A DNA stretch of 64,000 nucleotides from Prorocentrum cordatum (taxonomy: Eukaryota > Sar > Dinophyceae > Prorocentrales > Prorocentraceae). Shown here piece by piece: positions 1 through 11,904 of the stretch. Position numbers and translations under genes: made by a program. How positions within the stretch are numbered: the first letter of the stretch is position 1; each line of letters begins with the position of its first letter. The notes beneath the pieces are model-generated. The model worked only from the letters and a program-made list of their open reading frames with translations, had not been told where the DNA came from and ran no database searches. The DNA lies in contig CAUYUJ010014549.1 in the NCBI GenBank assembly GCA_963575745.1, forward strand, positions 551,501 through 615,500. The letters are read 5' to 3'.

Positions 1-788
1 CGTCAATGAGACCCAGAACACAAAGAAGGTGACGTTCTATGACAGGCCGCCCGGAAACCACGATTGTTATATATGTGATAACCTAGCTACCTTCACTTGC
101 GCATGTCGCACCGGCACACCCGTGAGTTGTGAACGCCAAGGTCCTGCCCGAACTACAAGTAAGATGTGGACATGGTGGGCTTCGTCGAGGGAGACTACTC
201 GAACCTCCTTTCAGAAAGGCAGGTAGCGCTTCATGAAGCGAGGCCAGCAGAAGCATAACCTTGCCGGGATCACAAAGGCCAAGACGCTACACGACCACAT
301 CGTGAGACCGAACAAGGTGAAGAAGCTGATTCAACTCGAACAAGCAGATCAAGTTCATGGGCAGGCAGTTGGAGCTATCCGGCGAACACGCCCAAGGAGC
401 CATAGCCTGTTCGAGCTAGCGCGTGAGCCCAATAGCCTACTAGGGAGAGAGTTCAACGCCACTGGCAGACATGATCGAACCTTCCGAGTTCACCTAACTA
501 AATGCGACCCTCGGAAGAGAGGAACCGCGGAGGGCATACTGGTGAAGATCACGAAGGAGAAGAAGCTTGTCAGGATACCAGTGCTTTGGATCAGTATCCC
601 GTGTACTCCGTGGTGCGCGTACCAGCGGATCTGCATTTCAGGGCGCCGGCCCAACGCGTTCGCTTTAGAATGGCCCGACAGGAGAATGATAAGATCTTGC
701 GCAACATACTTTGGCTCTTGAGGGAGCTACGACCGACCTCATGCAGTTCCTACGGGCTTCGAACTACCTGTCGTGAGCGACATGCGGA

Positions 789-1340
789 ATGACAGGTTCA
801 AGCCGAAGGACCTCTCCCAGATTCAAGACATCCTTGGACTACGAGCTGTGTTTGACGGATGTCGGTATGGCATCAAGACCAGTAAGGGGGAGCCCATTCG
901 GAAAAAAAACGTTCAGGGACCTGACGAACCATCAGCCCACAGTCGACGAGCTCCACAAGAAGTGCGACGGGAAGCACGTGCACGCGAAGGTGGTTGGCGG
1001 AAAGGACCTTACCCAGACCAGCCGCTACACCGTCCCACCCGTGAAGGACATCGCCTCAGGACCGCGAGCAATTCGCCGCGGCTGCGACGTGATGCCGGTG
1101 GCCCACGACTGGGAGGTCACTGCTCGCGCCAAGGCGGTCCTCGACGCCATGGGCCCGGCAGGGCGGGCGCAGCTCGAGCGCGCGGCCAAGCTGGCGCGCG
1201 CCAACGCCGGCCACCCGACCAACGCCAGCCTCGCGAGGACCATCCGCTTGCAGGGCGGCTCGGCCGAGGCGATCGCGGCAGCTGGAGCTCACCGCTGCCT
1301 CGACTGTGAGAGGCGAACATCTCCGCGCCTGCAGATCTGA
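789..1340 (+). pseudogene. copia GAG-pre-integrase region
   Basis: The reading frame ends in a segment with the GAG-pre-integrase signature: GHPTNASLAR, then a spacer, then CLDC, forming an H/C zinc-binding arrangement like that preceding copia integrases. Upstream, ELHKKCDGKHVHAKV resembles the linker usually found before this domain in dinoflagellate copia elements. The integrase N-terminal catalytic part expected between 1340 and 1398 is missing or scrambled, so this copy cannot encode a full integrase. Confidence 0.6.
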
Positions 1341-1397
1341 GGTCCAAGTTCCGCGACGTTGGCGATGGAGTCGCTGCCGACCTGATGGCCCTCGCCG

Positions 1398-2336
1398 ATG
1401 AAGGGCAACGAGGCTCAGCTGCAGAACAACCTCGACATGGCCGCCGCCTTCCAGTTGCTGGCACCGCAGGCCGACAAGAAGCCCGTCACATCGTGGACGA
1501 CGCTTCCTATGAGGTGGATGGGCTGGGCTGGCCCGCCCCAGGCGAGCATCGCAGACCTCGGAGGCGAGTTCGAGAGGGGGTTCCGCAGCGAGCTCGAAGG
1601 CATGGGTTCCGAGCTCATCGCCACCGCCGCCCTGGGTCCAAGGCAGAACAGCATCTGCGAGCTGCGCAGCGGCGAACGGAAGTACAACGCGAAGGCCATC
1701 ATCGACGAGTACCGTATCGATTTCACAGCCCCAGGCGCCTTGGAGTGGCTCTGCACTGTGGTCAACTGGGCGAAGCACAGCAAGGTGGGGCCGTCTGGAC
1801 ACAGCCTGGCGCAACGGGCGCTTGGTCGCGGCAACCGCCTGCCCTACAACATCCTCTCCAACCACGCGAGGCTCTCGCTCCACCAGCGCACCCGGGGCGA
1901 CCAGACGTTCCAGCAGCGCGCGGGCATGCTTGCTGCCGCTCAGCGCGCGGCCAAGGAGGTCGAGTACGACCGTCGACTCTCGGCGGCCTTCCTGGCCAAG
2001 AGCCGTGGGCAGGCTGCGAGGCCATCGAGCCTCGCATTCAGCATCGGCGACCAGGTCTACCTCTGGCGCGGCCTGAACAAGGCCAAGAAGATGCGGAACT
2101 TCAAGTGGCATGGCCCTGGAGTCGTCATAGGCTACGAGGGGAACAACGCATGGGTTTCGCATCGGAACGCTACCCTGAAGCGCTCCCCGAAGCACCTGCG
2201 GCCGGCGCTTCCCGAGGAGCGCGTGCCCTGGAATGAGATCTTCGACGCTCTGGCCCGCAGCGAGGAGCCCGACTTCGAAGCGGACGCGCCCTACATGGAT
2301 GACCCCCCGGGGCCGACGCCGATTACTACGACATGA
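1398..2336 (+). pseudogene. copia integrase, core fragment and C-terminal domain
   Basis: About 312 codons. IADLGGEF (residues about 52-59) matches the second catalytic Asp region of retroviral-type integrases. A downstream NSICELRSGERKYNAKAIID stretch corresponds to the Glu-containing helix. The end carries the basic/aromatic C-terminal domain seen in copia integrases (GDQVYLWRG, WHGPGVVIGYEG, NATLKRSPKHLRPA). The first catalytic Asp segment is not present. The frame ends at a TGA at 2334-2336, after which coding character continues in another frame (ADADYYDMTVDEEQIPG), so an indel lies near 2320. Confidence 0.75.
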
Positions 2337-2561
2337 CCGTCGACGAAGAGCAGATCCCTGGCCCGACAAATTCAATTCCCGACCACGGGAAGGCGTCAGA
2401 CTGGGAAGCGCAGTGGACGTTTTGGCTACCGTCCCCATGGTTCGGCCAAGGAGGAGACCCAAGGGCCCCCACCCGATTTTGACGCTTCGGGCCCTGATGG
2501 GTCGGCGAATCTAGGGGCGAAGCGACCGCAATTTGCTTCAGAGCCTGAGATTGAGATTCCA

Positions 2562-3176
2562 ATGGAGCCGCAGCCAGTACAGCCACCGCAGCAAGAGCCA
2601 GAGCCAGTTTCGGTGGAGCCCGAGACTCCTGTCGAGCAGCCGATGTTCGACCAGGAGCAGCTCCTGCAAGCGCATTCCAGTCAGGTTCCGGACGCCTTCG
2701 ACCCATATCTGTACGAGCAGGAACCCGAGACCCCGTGGGTCCACCAGGGCGCCCCCGACTTCGATGAGGACCTCGACGCAGAGGAAGAGCAGGAGACGCC
2801 ACGTCCGCAGCAGCAGCAGGCGCCCGCACCGGAGCCCGAGACTCCAGTCGTGGAGGAGCGTCGTCAGCTTCGGCGATCTCGCTACGACCAACTCACTGAC
2901 GTGCCTACCAGCATTCGGCAGAACCTCGAGGCAAGGAGGAGGGCCACGACCTACGACCCGCTCAACGTGCCGCACAGCATTCGACGAGCGCTGCAAGACC
3001 AACAGACCACCAAGAAGCCCAGGGTCGACGAGCACCTGATCATTGAGCTCTCCCTGAAAGAGTCGGTGGACTTCAACTGCTCGACCCTCTATCCGGCCAG
3101 GTTCAGGCGCGTGGGCCTCGTGGGCAAGTCGAGGAGCAAGGAGCTGGCTTTCAAGAACCTGGCTGGCGGCAACTAG
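2562..3176 (+). pseudogene. copia linker between integrase and reverse transcriptase
   Basis: A 204-codon Pro/Glu/Gln-rich stretch in the same frame as the integrase and reverse transcriptase. It ends with the lead-in to the reverse transcriptase (SKELAFKNLAGGN) followed by an in-frame TAG at 3174-3176. The coding sense resumes directly after the TAG with VKMRKAMASQWDKW, typical of the segment just before copia reverse transcriptase. Confidence 0.6.
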
Positions 3177-3182
3177 GTCAAG

Positions 3183-4646
3183 ATGAGGAAGGCCATGGCT
3201 TCACAGTGGGACAAGTGGCTGGCGTTCAACGCCGTGCGGCACTGTTTCAGGGAGGGGCTCGCCCAGCTCAAGCGCAAGCGGCCACAACGCAAGATTGTTG
3301 GCACCAGGTGGATCCTGACCGAGAAGGACGCGAATACCTTCAAGGCGAGGTTGGCGGTGCAAGGGTGTCAGGAGAACGACCTGGGCATCCGCGCCGACGC
3401 TCCGACCGGGAGCCGAGACGCATTTTGGCTTGCGGCTCGGTTCGCAGTTCAGCATGGCTGGGGTGGCGCTTTCTTCGATGCCAGAACCGCCGACTTGCAG
3501 GCAGAGGGCATCGACCGCGTTTTGATCCAGATGCCGCTGGAAAACCCTCTACCAGGCACCACTCCAGCACAAGACTTCTTCGCGACGGGCAGCATTTATA
3601 GTGCGAAGAATGCTAGGAGAGCCTGGTATTTGCGTTTGAAGTCAGTTCTCAGGGAGTACCAGACTCATGAAAGCAAACTGGAACGAGGTTGGTACTACTT
3701 GGCTTACCAAGGCGATAGATTACTGTTCATCCGTTCTTGCGTGGGCGACATGTTTTTCGCCTGGAGACGGTCCAGAACCTACGTCCTACGTCCTAAGCGC
3801 TTGCACCTTGCCAAGAAAGCCGGCGAAATTGACTACCTGGGCACGAACATGCAAATGACGCCGGGTTACATGCATGTGACCTGGGAGAAGGCGATCAAGG
3901 CGATCGAGTACACCCCCATCGACGCGAACCGCATGAAGGCCCTCGAGTCAGAAGCGACACCGGAGGAGGTCAGCAGTTTCAGGACGACCAACGGCCAGGC
4001 GCAGTGGGTTGCGACGAGATCTCGGCCAGATGCGGCCTGCAAGCAGAACTCAGCCCAGCGTATCAGCTGGCTGAAAGTCCAGGACCTCGTCAACCTCAAA
4101 CAGTTGGTCACCCAAGCCAAACAAATTCCGACGCTGGGAGTTCGGCTTGTTCGAGGACGGACTCGCGTCCTACTGGCGCAGCTGGCGTTCTACGGGGACT
4201 CTGCCTTCGCCAATGCCGAGGACGAGCGGTCGCAGTGGGGGCTCGTCGGGGGCTTGACCCACAAGCCCGAAGGGGTCCACCAGGGGAATTTTGACGAGCT
4301 GATCCCGCTCACCTGGCGCCCAGGACGCGTCTGGAGGGTGGTGCGAAGCACCCTCAGCGCAGAGGCCCATGAAATCAGCGAAGCTTCTGACTATACCGAG
4401 TAGCATCGCCAGGTGCTGACAGAGCTGAAGATGGCGGCTAAGTTCGGAGGCCCACCGAAGCTGAAGGACGTGGAGCGCCAGGCGGACAACATCAAGATGA
4501 CGACCTTCACGGACAGCAAGAACTTGGAGGAGATGGCGGAGAAGGACGCCGGAATCGCCCAGGACAAACGCCTGAGGATCGCGGTCAGCATGCTGAGAGA
4601 GACCTTAGCCCCAACGGCCTCGATCCTGCGGTGGATTCCCAACTAA
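3183..4646 (+). pseudogene. copia reverse transcriptase and RNase H, inactivated
   Basis: Copia reverse transcriptase landmarks are KARLAVQGCQEND, DAPTGSRDAFWLAARFAVQHGW and FFDARTADLQAEGIDRVLIQMP. The catalytic box that should read VDD reads CVGDMFF (about 3740-3757), so one catalytic Asp is Gly. RNase H follows: FYGDSAFANAEDERSQWGLVGG, then STLSAEAHEISEA. An in-frame TAG at 4401-4403 interrupts RNase H; the frame continues with a DSKNLEEMAEKDAG segment to a TAA at 4644. Clearly copia-derived and non-functional. Confidence 0.88.
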
Positions 4647-4650
4647 TGCG

Positions 4651-5154
4651 ATGGTCGCGGACGTTCTCGCCAAGGTGACGCACGTGGGCATGCTGATGGC
4701 GTTCATGTCCGGGCGCGACGTGAAGTTCACTGCCCCAGCTCCGAAGTCGAAGAAGCTCATACAATTGCTGACGATAGCAACGTCGGCCGTGCCAGGCGCC
4801 GGCTTCGAACTCTGGCCGATCGAGAAGACGAGTACAATCCGGGCCAGCCAAGACCCGACCATCCTGAAGTCGTGCAGTCGTGAAAGCTACGCAGTGAGTT
4901 GGCTCTATTATTTGCAGGGTGTGGCTTTCGGTTTCATGTTGACTCTCTTCTGTCTGCTGGTCTATGTCGTGGTCCAAACCTTTAAATCCATGCAGTCAGG
5001 GCCGCAAGAGATTGCCCAGCAAATGGAGAGATCAGGATCAAGCCGACCCGCTTTTTCCCTGGATATTGATAATCCCTGCATTCTGCTCCAATGCTATATC
5101 AAGATCAGGGGCTCCGCCAAATTCATGACAAAAAAGAATGTTCCGTCAAGCTGA
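4651..5154 (+). pseudogene. copia C-terminal tail with a predicted membrane segment
   Basis: This continues the copia polyprotein after a one-base frame change: MVADVLAKVTHVGMLMAFM is the usual end of copia RNase H. Residues about 85-118 then form a strongly hydrophobic stretch (WLYYLQGVAFGFMLTLFC continuing to LVYVVVQTF) that would span a membrane. What the tail does is unknown. The frame stops at 5152-5154. Confidence 0.5.
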
Positions 5155-5159
5155 CTAAA

Positions 5160-5947
5160 GAAGTCTGTATAAAGTGAGGAGGCCGGCCGGCTGGCCGACG
5201 CGCGCGCAGGCTGGCTCGCCCCTTTTCCGATACTCTTAAGCCAAGCAGCTGCAGGCGAGTAGCGCGCAGAGTGCGGCAGCGACGAGTCAAGGCAGGGGCT
5301 GCAGGCTGGCGGCGCGGAGAGGAGTGCGTTGGCTCCCCCCGCGGCGGGGCGTGCAGGGCCGCCCCGATCCCCCACCCACGCGGCCTGCACATATGAACAG
5401 CCACGGGAGCTAACGCCAAAAACAATTTGACGGCTCGACCGTGGGTGCCGAGGGGCAAGAAACCGAAACAACCCGACGAACCCCACCAGAGCAATATTTA
5501 AGGCCAGCTCACGCCACAAAAGGCCCCCCACTCCGATCGCACCCACATCGCGTTGACGAAGCCAAGCGACGTGGGACTGATGCCGACGAAATCGTACCAG
5601 TCCGTCTGCAAGAGATCACCCCCGCCACCCTTCTTCTCGGCGCTGAGGACGATTCCATTCATAGCCGGTCTGCCAGCTCCACTGAGATTGATCTCGCTGA
5701 CGGCGGTCGTAAGGGTCTTTGCCGTTTCCACCGCCCAAGCCGCTGCACTCGCACTTGCTCTTGCCCTTGTCGACCGGCCTCGCCCTAGGCGTCGGCGGCG
5801 GCGGCGGCGCGGGCATGGATGCAGAGGCGGTTCTCAGTGCTTCACGAGCTTGATCATCTGAGACTGGGTTTCCCGCGGGTGCATCTCCTTTTCTGACCCG
5901 TGATCTCCCGCGAATTCTGCGTTGTACTCCTCCACGGCGAACCAAAA
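5160..5947. other. Spacer between opposed coding units, no gene seen
   Basis: GC-rich unique-looking sequence between the plus-strand copia tail and the minus-strand coding relic. Small open frames exist on both strands but none shows a recognisable motif. It is the only place in the window where the coding strand changes, and the two sides converge here. Confidence 0.4.
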
Positions 5948-6974
5948 TCATGTTCTTTCGCTCCTCGTTATCTGCCGATGGCGATCCACATGAACCCAAT
6001 ATCCCTTGCCGTTGCCGTTGTCGTCCTTGTCAGCGTGATCCAGCGGAGGGCCCCGGCCGCCATCGCGCCCGCGGCGGCCTGCATCATCTACGGGTTCATC
6101 AGCCCACGCAAGCGACCGATCCCATTCGCCCCATTCGGTAGGGGCTCTACGCGACCTCTGATCGCGGTCAGGGTCGCTGCCCGACGCGGCTCGGCCTGTG
6201 GACACTGGGTCGTGCGGAGCTAGCCTCGAGGCGCGTCTCTCATTCCAGCCAGTCCGAGCCCCCTTAATGGCATCCGTAGGACGCCTCGGAGGTGTTCGTG
6301 GATTCCGTGTCCTTTCCCACTCCGAAGCGGCAGAGCCACCAGGAGCATCGGCACCCGTGCCCGGGGCTATTGGGTCGTCAGAATGCTCGACACCAGCTTC
6401 CGTGGCGACTGGGACGTCGGGAGCTGCCGGGGAAGGTTCGGCTGGGCCGACTTCCTGGGTGATGTTCCTTACAGATATGATGATTCCGATGGCTGTGTCC
6501 GTAACCAAAAATCCATAACGGCCGATAGCCAACCGAGCTCTCGCAATGGGGGCGATTTCGCGAGATGTGTTCATGAACTCTATGGCATTGAATGTCAACA
6601 CAGCAACGTCGGACTGCACCACGGCACTCGCTGCTTAAACCTTCGGCCCACGTCTCTAGCAAGTCTGACGATTTAATCGTCGACCTGACACGGCTGCCCA
6701 GCGCAAAGGCGTCGGTCAACCTAGGACTGGGGGTAATACATTCAGCGCTCGTAGGTCACTGCACTTCGTGGCCTGGAAAAGCAGCATGAAGTCCGTCTGC
6801 CATGAACGAGAGTACCTCTTCACGAATGGCCAGAGGGACTCGTCCCCATCGCTGATGCGTGGGGACCCTATTGCTGGGTTCATCCCACATTCTGTCGATG
6901 ATTTCGGTTAGTCCTGGCGGCACATCGTGAACCGCATCCGTCTCCAGTCGCATTTCAGCGCCTGGTGTGGCCAA

Positions 6975-7511
6975 CTACTCAAGAATAAGCTGAACGGCAA
7001 CGTTAATAACATCACGTCGATTGGTAACGACATGCGCCTTTCCATCGCCCCACTCAAAGTGTCGATCCGTATTCGCATTTTTCAATGGGTTGTACAACGG
7101 ATCCCGCATCGCTTCAGACATATGTCCCCTAAGGGGAACTAGATCAAGCCAAAAAGGCAGTGGCAATCCAGTTGTCTCCAGTTTGAGACGTGTTGGCACA
7201 ATGCCTCCGGGCATAACGCCCCCTGATGCTTCTGCAAGCTTATCGCGAGCCACAATCACGCCTGCCTGCTGGCTGGGCCGGATGCAAAGCGATGCAATTA
7301 CTCGATAGTTATTGTCTCCAACAGTGACCAGAATAGGCGCATCGACGCGGCTCAGCCGTTCGGTGAGCGCATCTACTGTTGGGATTTCCGCGCCCGTTTC
7401 TCGCCGACTCATCGCCCACTGATCCCATCCTTCAGTCGGTTGAAATTGTTTACTACCTGCACGGGTCCAATGAAAAAACGGAAAGAGCGGGACATTGAAA
7501 TGGGTTAGCAT
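6975..7511 (-). pseudogene. Best-preserved piece of the unidentified relic
   Basis: An open frame of 178 codons without a recognised domain, with balanced amino-acid composition suggesting true coding ancestry (for example LVTVGDNNYRVIASLCIRPS and LPFWLDLVPLRGHM). It ends at a TAG at 6975-6977, after which the same frame stays open for another 72 codons to a TGA at 6756-6758. Function unknown. Confidence 0.4.
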
Positions 7512-8369
7512 ACTGATCTACGTCGGAAGTCCATACTAATGGCCACCATGTCGCAGCGGTAGGAGCCGCTTTATTCTCCAGCTCTGCATTGCGTGCAAGC
7601 CAACGCATGAAGCGAAGCTTCAATGGTTCGAGGAATTGGAAGAAGGGTTCGTGACGCGCTGGCGGATGAGCCGCAACGCTATCGGGGACCCAGGTTGGGG
7701 CGGTTCCTGGCTATTGGTTGGAAAAGGTCTGACCTCCCTTAGCGAATCTCAGGCGAGCCCCCTCTTTGTTTCAAACCATGTGCGTTGATGTTATTCGGTT
7801 TGATTCAAGTGTCCAATGCGTCAATGGAGCTCTTCTTCATTTCCCTCCGGTCTTTTCCAATCACGAGCGATTCGGTTTCCTTGCTCGGGCAATCTACAAC
7901 GTAGATTTTAACCCCAAGCTTGCCCATGCACCCATTCATCAGCAAGAGCTTGTCTGCCAAGGTTCGTGAGATAATTCTTCTGGACGCTGTATTGGTACAG
8001 AACCGTCGTCCGACAATGGAAACAATAACTTGTCCGAACTCGCACAGAATGGTAATTCTTGCAAATGAAATCTCCCGTCGTCGGTCCACGGCTTGGTCCT
8101 TGTGAGCCGGAGCTCTTCTGCGTCCAAATGAATGTCGTTGCCGTCGGGTCGTATCTCCTCATCGGTAAACGTCCACCCTCTGATTGAATCAGGCGCGAAT
8201 GCAACCTCGAAGCCAGTCCATTGTTGGGAGAAAACTAAAATCTAAACCACCTGGGGTGTAGGACCCTTGGTAGAATTGAATTTCACAATTCGGACTATAT
8301 CGTTAAATCGTGCCTTTTCCGTCGTCGAAAGCGCACCGTCACGACAGATTCGGTATCGAAGGCGTCCCG

Positions 8370-9031
8370 TTACACGCCCCTAGAAAATACTGACGCAAGA
8401 GCAAATAGCACGCCGAACATTTGCACGTTTCCAGAGCATTGGCGTGACGCTAGACGGCCGCGCACCTGAGTTTGGAGGCCCCTGTTCTTTCGAGGCGGAG
8501 CCGGGACTCGAATAAGTCTTGCCCAGCGGGCCCCCCCCCCCATCCCTCCGCTGGCGGAGCCAGGGGGGGATGCGCTCACTCTGCTCTTCTGGGAAATCAC
8601 GCCTTGTCGGAAGTAGACGTAGAAGTCCGTAATCGCGTTCCTTTCACAGTCCGTGTTTTAGCAGGGAATCGAAAGGTTCTTTCTCCTGCCACCGAGTCCT
8701 TGATGGCATCGATGCTTGTCGCATGCAAAAGCGATCCATGGCATTTCGCCAGGCCAAATTCATGCGGAGCGTGCGTGCGCGCGCTCGATGTTGTGAACAA
8801 AACATGAATGTCCCTGGCACGCGCGATAGAGAACGGGAATTGGCCTGCGTTCCCGCTTTTCCCTTTCGGTGGTAACTATTTCATTCCCGTTATCCCCGTC
8901 GACGACTGAGTCGTGAGAGGCAGGTGGATTAAGGAATTCTTGTCAATATTCCTTCAGCTTTGAGTCTCCCAAGGCGTCAGGGTCCTGGGCCTTGATTCCT
9001 GGGACCTCCACTGCCCCGGGCGGTAAAGCGG
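8370..9031. other. Spacer inside the relic region, no gene seen
   Basis: No convincing coding frame. Near 8528-8572 a C-run and a G-run flank a short hairpin (CCGCTGGCGG core), a local foldback. Nothing else is recognised. Confidence 0.3.
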
Positions 9032-10786
9032 CTAAGCCGTGCACGCGAGGGCTGTCGTAGAATGCGCTATTCCGTCGGCTTCCATTTTAGCGACGTGGTC
9101 TCCGAAATATACCCATCCCCCGGACGACCGGGCGCAGTCCGAGTCCGAACAGCGTCTTGCCAAGTGAGTCGCACGCTCCCCGGCACCAATTGCAATGGCA
9201 TTATTGCGATGACTGCATCTCCTCCAAAAATTGTCACTTCCCCACACGAAGGAGTTCTCTGCGCCCATTTCTGCTACATCGGCTAAGCCGGGAGCATCAG
9301 TGGGCATCGCAAGGATGAAAATGCTGCGTGGGTCGTCTGGGGTAGACAGCCCGGCCAATCATCTGAATCATATTCTGCTCGGAGGAATGAGACAGCCTGT
9401 GAGAACTCTTCCTTGGGAAGCTCTCCCATCAATGTAAACGCGGGGCCATGAACCAATTCAGAATTTCCTCGAACAGCGTTGCGAGTGCGCCCGAGCATCG
9501 CTGCGGCGCGGGGCGGCGACGGGCCAGCCCTATGAATTTCGAAAATCTGCTTCTGAAGCTCGTGAGATGTATCCTGACGTATAGTCTCTCGCTCGGCATC
9601 CCTGAGATATAATTCCCCCCCTGCTCTGGGCAATTTTGCATGGTTGGCGCTTCTCCTCCTTCCAGGGGGGCCCCGTTCCTTCGGACGAAGCTGCTTATGC
9701 TCAGGGGATGGCGGAACAGCTGCACGCAAAAACAACTTGACCGGTCCCGCCCTGGCTTCCGCGCCCTCGGCAAGTTGAGAAGTCAGGTAGAACCTGCCCC
9801 CCTTATGGGGGATGCTCAGCGGTGCATCAACCGCTGATGTTGGACTCCCAAGACCGCTCTCTTCTCCGCCTTCTGAAACACCTTTAGCGTCGTCTTCAGC
9901 ACCGGTTAAACCGGGCTGTACAACAAGCGCAGTAGCTCTCAGCGTCTCGGGGACTTCGCGAGATATCTTGAAATCCTCATAACGGCCAACAATAAACAAT
10001 CCGGTCACATTGGCCCAATTCTTATAGGGCAGTGGGTATTCGTTTGGTTCGTTCGCTTTTCTCCCAAACTCTTCCACATAACGTCGAACTCAGGTGGCCA
10101 AATCCTCATTGAGGTGTTGAACCTCCATCGCCGTCAAAAGTCTTACACCTTGAGTTTGGCCTCCATTAGGGCTAACGTGCCAGGGCCAATTCAATTCATT
10201 TCCCCATGAAATCCCGCGCGTGGAGTTGGAGTGCAAATGCACGGAACCCCTGATCCGCACGTAGAGGAAGGAGGGAAAGATAGGGATCTTTTCCTCCTGT
10301 GCGACCACCAGCGCCCTGGTCTCTTCCAGTACCTGAGCCGATAGGGCAGGCAAAAGGGCGAGTGAGGAGTAGAGACGAGGTTATGAGACGGGTTCCTTTC
10401 ACACGCCCCGCCCCGAATCCCGCCCGCGCGGGCAGGGCTCGGGAAAAGGAAGAAAGAACCCGTCACCCTCTTACTCCTTAAAGCGCACAAGTAGCAGGGC
10501 GCAAAAGTATGTAGCGCCTCTGCTACGTCCCGAACACATCAGCAGTGCGCCCAAGTACGTGGCGCCTCTGCTGGTGTGAACGGGCAAGGCGAGGACGACG
10601 GAGCATCCAAGTGTCCATAATCCTTTTCCGAACACACTTTGGCGCCCCTCGGTGCGCCCCAAAAAAACGCTTCGGCACCCGAGGGTTGAGAGGAATGGGA
10701 CACGGATGAACAGAGCAAGAGGATCTGAGCGATCTAGAACAACGTCAAAAGCCGCTGCGTCCAGCCTCGTTAGTACAGGAAGGACG

Positions 10787-10806
10787 CAGCGGGTGTTGCC
10801 ACCAGC
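10787..10806 (-). repeat. 20-nt recurring motif, copy 1
   Basis: Plus-strand sequence CAGCGGGTGTTGCCACCAGC. The same 20-mer or a near copy recurs at 12417, 12823, 13578, 14433, 15901, 16627, 56579 and 57219, always in this orientation and never inside the giant transposon. It is read here on the minus strand as AGGNTR. Confidence 0.7.
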
Positions 10807-11058
10807 ATCAAGCAAAAGCTGGGTATATCATCAAACTCAAAGCTCCGTCATCTGTAGTGCGGAAGCTGCCGCACAGAGGATTCACGCGATCAAAATAAAT
10901 TCGGCGTCGTGTTGAAGAACACGAAAAGCTACATCATCAAATTCTGCATTGGGTGAGTCTCCTTGGCAGTGCTCCTAAGGAGCGCGCCTCGGACATCACC
11001 AAGATGTGTATGAGAAGCCACTTTTTGTAGATAGTGGAGTGGCTAAAAGGTTGTGTTT

Positions 11059-11904
11059 TTACTGCTCGAGGCGAACTCTGTAAAGACTAAATCCAAGCAA
11101 ACTCGAGCAGTGGGCCTTGCAGCCGACATCTCTTGGTGTTGCCGCGCGGGTAGAACTCACTGGCCCAAACACGGTGGCCATCGATACCAGTGAAGCTCGT
11201 CGTATATGTTTCCCACGCGGTCCGCGCGTGCCAAGCGTAGAATCGAGGATTCTGCTGGAGGTCGCGGATGTACACGAACTCATCGTCGTTCTCCAAGATG
11301 TACATCCATCAGTTGTTGTGGTAGCTCCAGCACCTGGGGCCCCACTCGCTGCCCTCGAGATTGTGGCGCCAGTAGGCGGCGTACTCGTCGGCGGCGCGCG
11401 CCCGCTTAGTCCGCGGGGGCGTCGCTGGGGCGCGGGCGCCAGCGCTGCCGCCAACCGGCTGCCAGCCGCTCGGGTGTGGCGCGGCAGCGGCGTCGCCGCG
11501 CGGCCCAGCGGGCATCGCTGCCAGCGCGCCGGTGGCGCGGGCACCGGCAGCGGCGCCAGTGTCAGCGCGAGGCGGCGGCGGCGCCATGGCATCGTGTGTA
11601 AAAGGTGTGTGCGTGGGGGGGGGGGGGGGGGTATCAGGGTTCCTACTCCTGAACCCTTCCCCCCCCGGCCTTTTGATCCAAGGGCAGGTCCGACAGAGGC
11701 AGCTTTGGCAAGATTACGACGCGTGGTCCGGTCATAAGTGCCGCCCCCACGGGGAACGGCAATCGTGACCATACCGCGTTCTTGCCTGGTGCGTCTGTCC
11801 ATGCCGCCCTCGTTCAACCGCCAATTCCTGCGACCGGCGAGGCCAAGCGTCTGGCTGCGATAATGAATATTGCAAGCCTCACACATGTCGTCCGATAGCC
11901 GCAC
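11059..11904 (-). pseudogene. Host locus, final identifiable segment
   Basis: Minus-strand coding remnants in more than one frame. The start (MCEACNIHYRSQTLGLAGRR) continues from the segment ending at 11879. After a Gly/Pro-rich low-complexity part with a poly-G run (about 11617-11630), another segment reads CWSYHNN, an in-frame TGA (11306-11308), then WMYILENDDEFVYIRDLQQ and further coding text to 11087. I do not recognise the family. Confidence 0.45.

Larger units (their letters stand above)
789..5154 (+). mobile_element. Decayed Ty1/copia retrotransposon, plus strand
   Basis: The domains run in copia order: a GAG-pre-integrase zinc motif (about 1130-1340), an integrase core and C-terminus (1398-2336), a Pro/Glu-rich linker (2562-3176), reverse transcriptase (3183 onward), RNase H (about 4180-4640) and a membrane-type tail (4651-5154). 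Most of the polyprotein lies in one frame (starts at 1398, 2562, 3183 and 4413 share phase). It is broken by a frame excursion at about 2320-2440, in-frame TAG codons at 3174-3176 and 4401-4403, and a TAA plus frame change at 4644. No LTRs were recognised. The first 790 bases hold only scrambled coding fragments, probably more of the same element. It is the only plus-strand coding unit in the window. Confidence 0.85.
5948..10353 (-). pseudogene. Unidentified, strongly decayed minus-strand coding relic
   Basis: Several minus-strand frames read like protein but are joined only by stops and frame changes. One is 10353-10090, then 10077 to about 9360, then 9358 to about 9230 after a frame change. 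Others are about 8250-7805 in two frames, 7511-6975, and its in-phase continuations past a TAG (6975-6977) and a TGA (6756-6758). The last, 6622 to about 6400, contains a hydrophobic stretch (RYGFLVTDTAIGIIISV). I do not recognise the family. It may be the far end of the same ancient locus that continues at 11-17 kb, because strand and decay style match. This region is less GC-rich than the rest of the window. Confidence 0.4.

Noticed and set aside
1056-2462. 468-codon minus-strand ORF across the copia integrase
   Set aside because: Shadow of the plus-strand integrase frame, without motifs.
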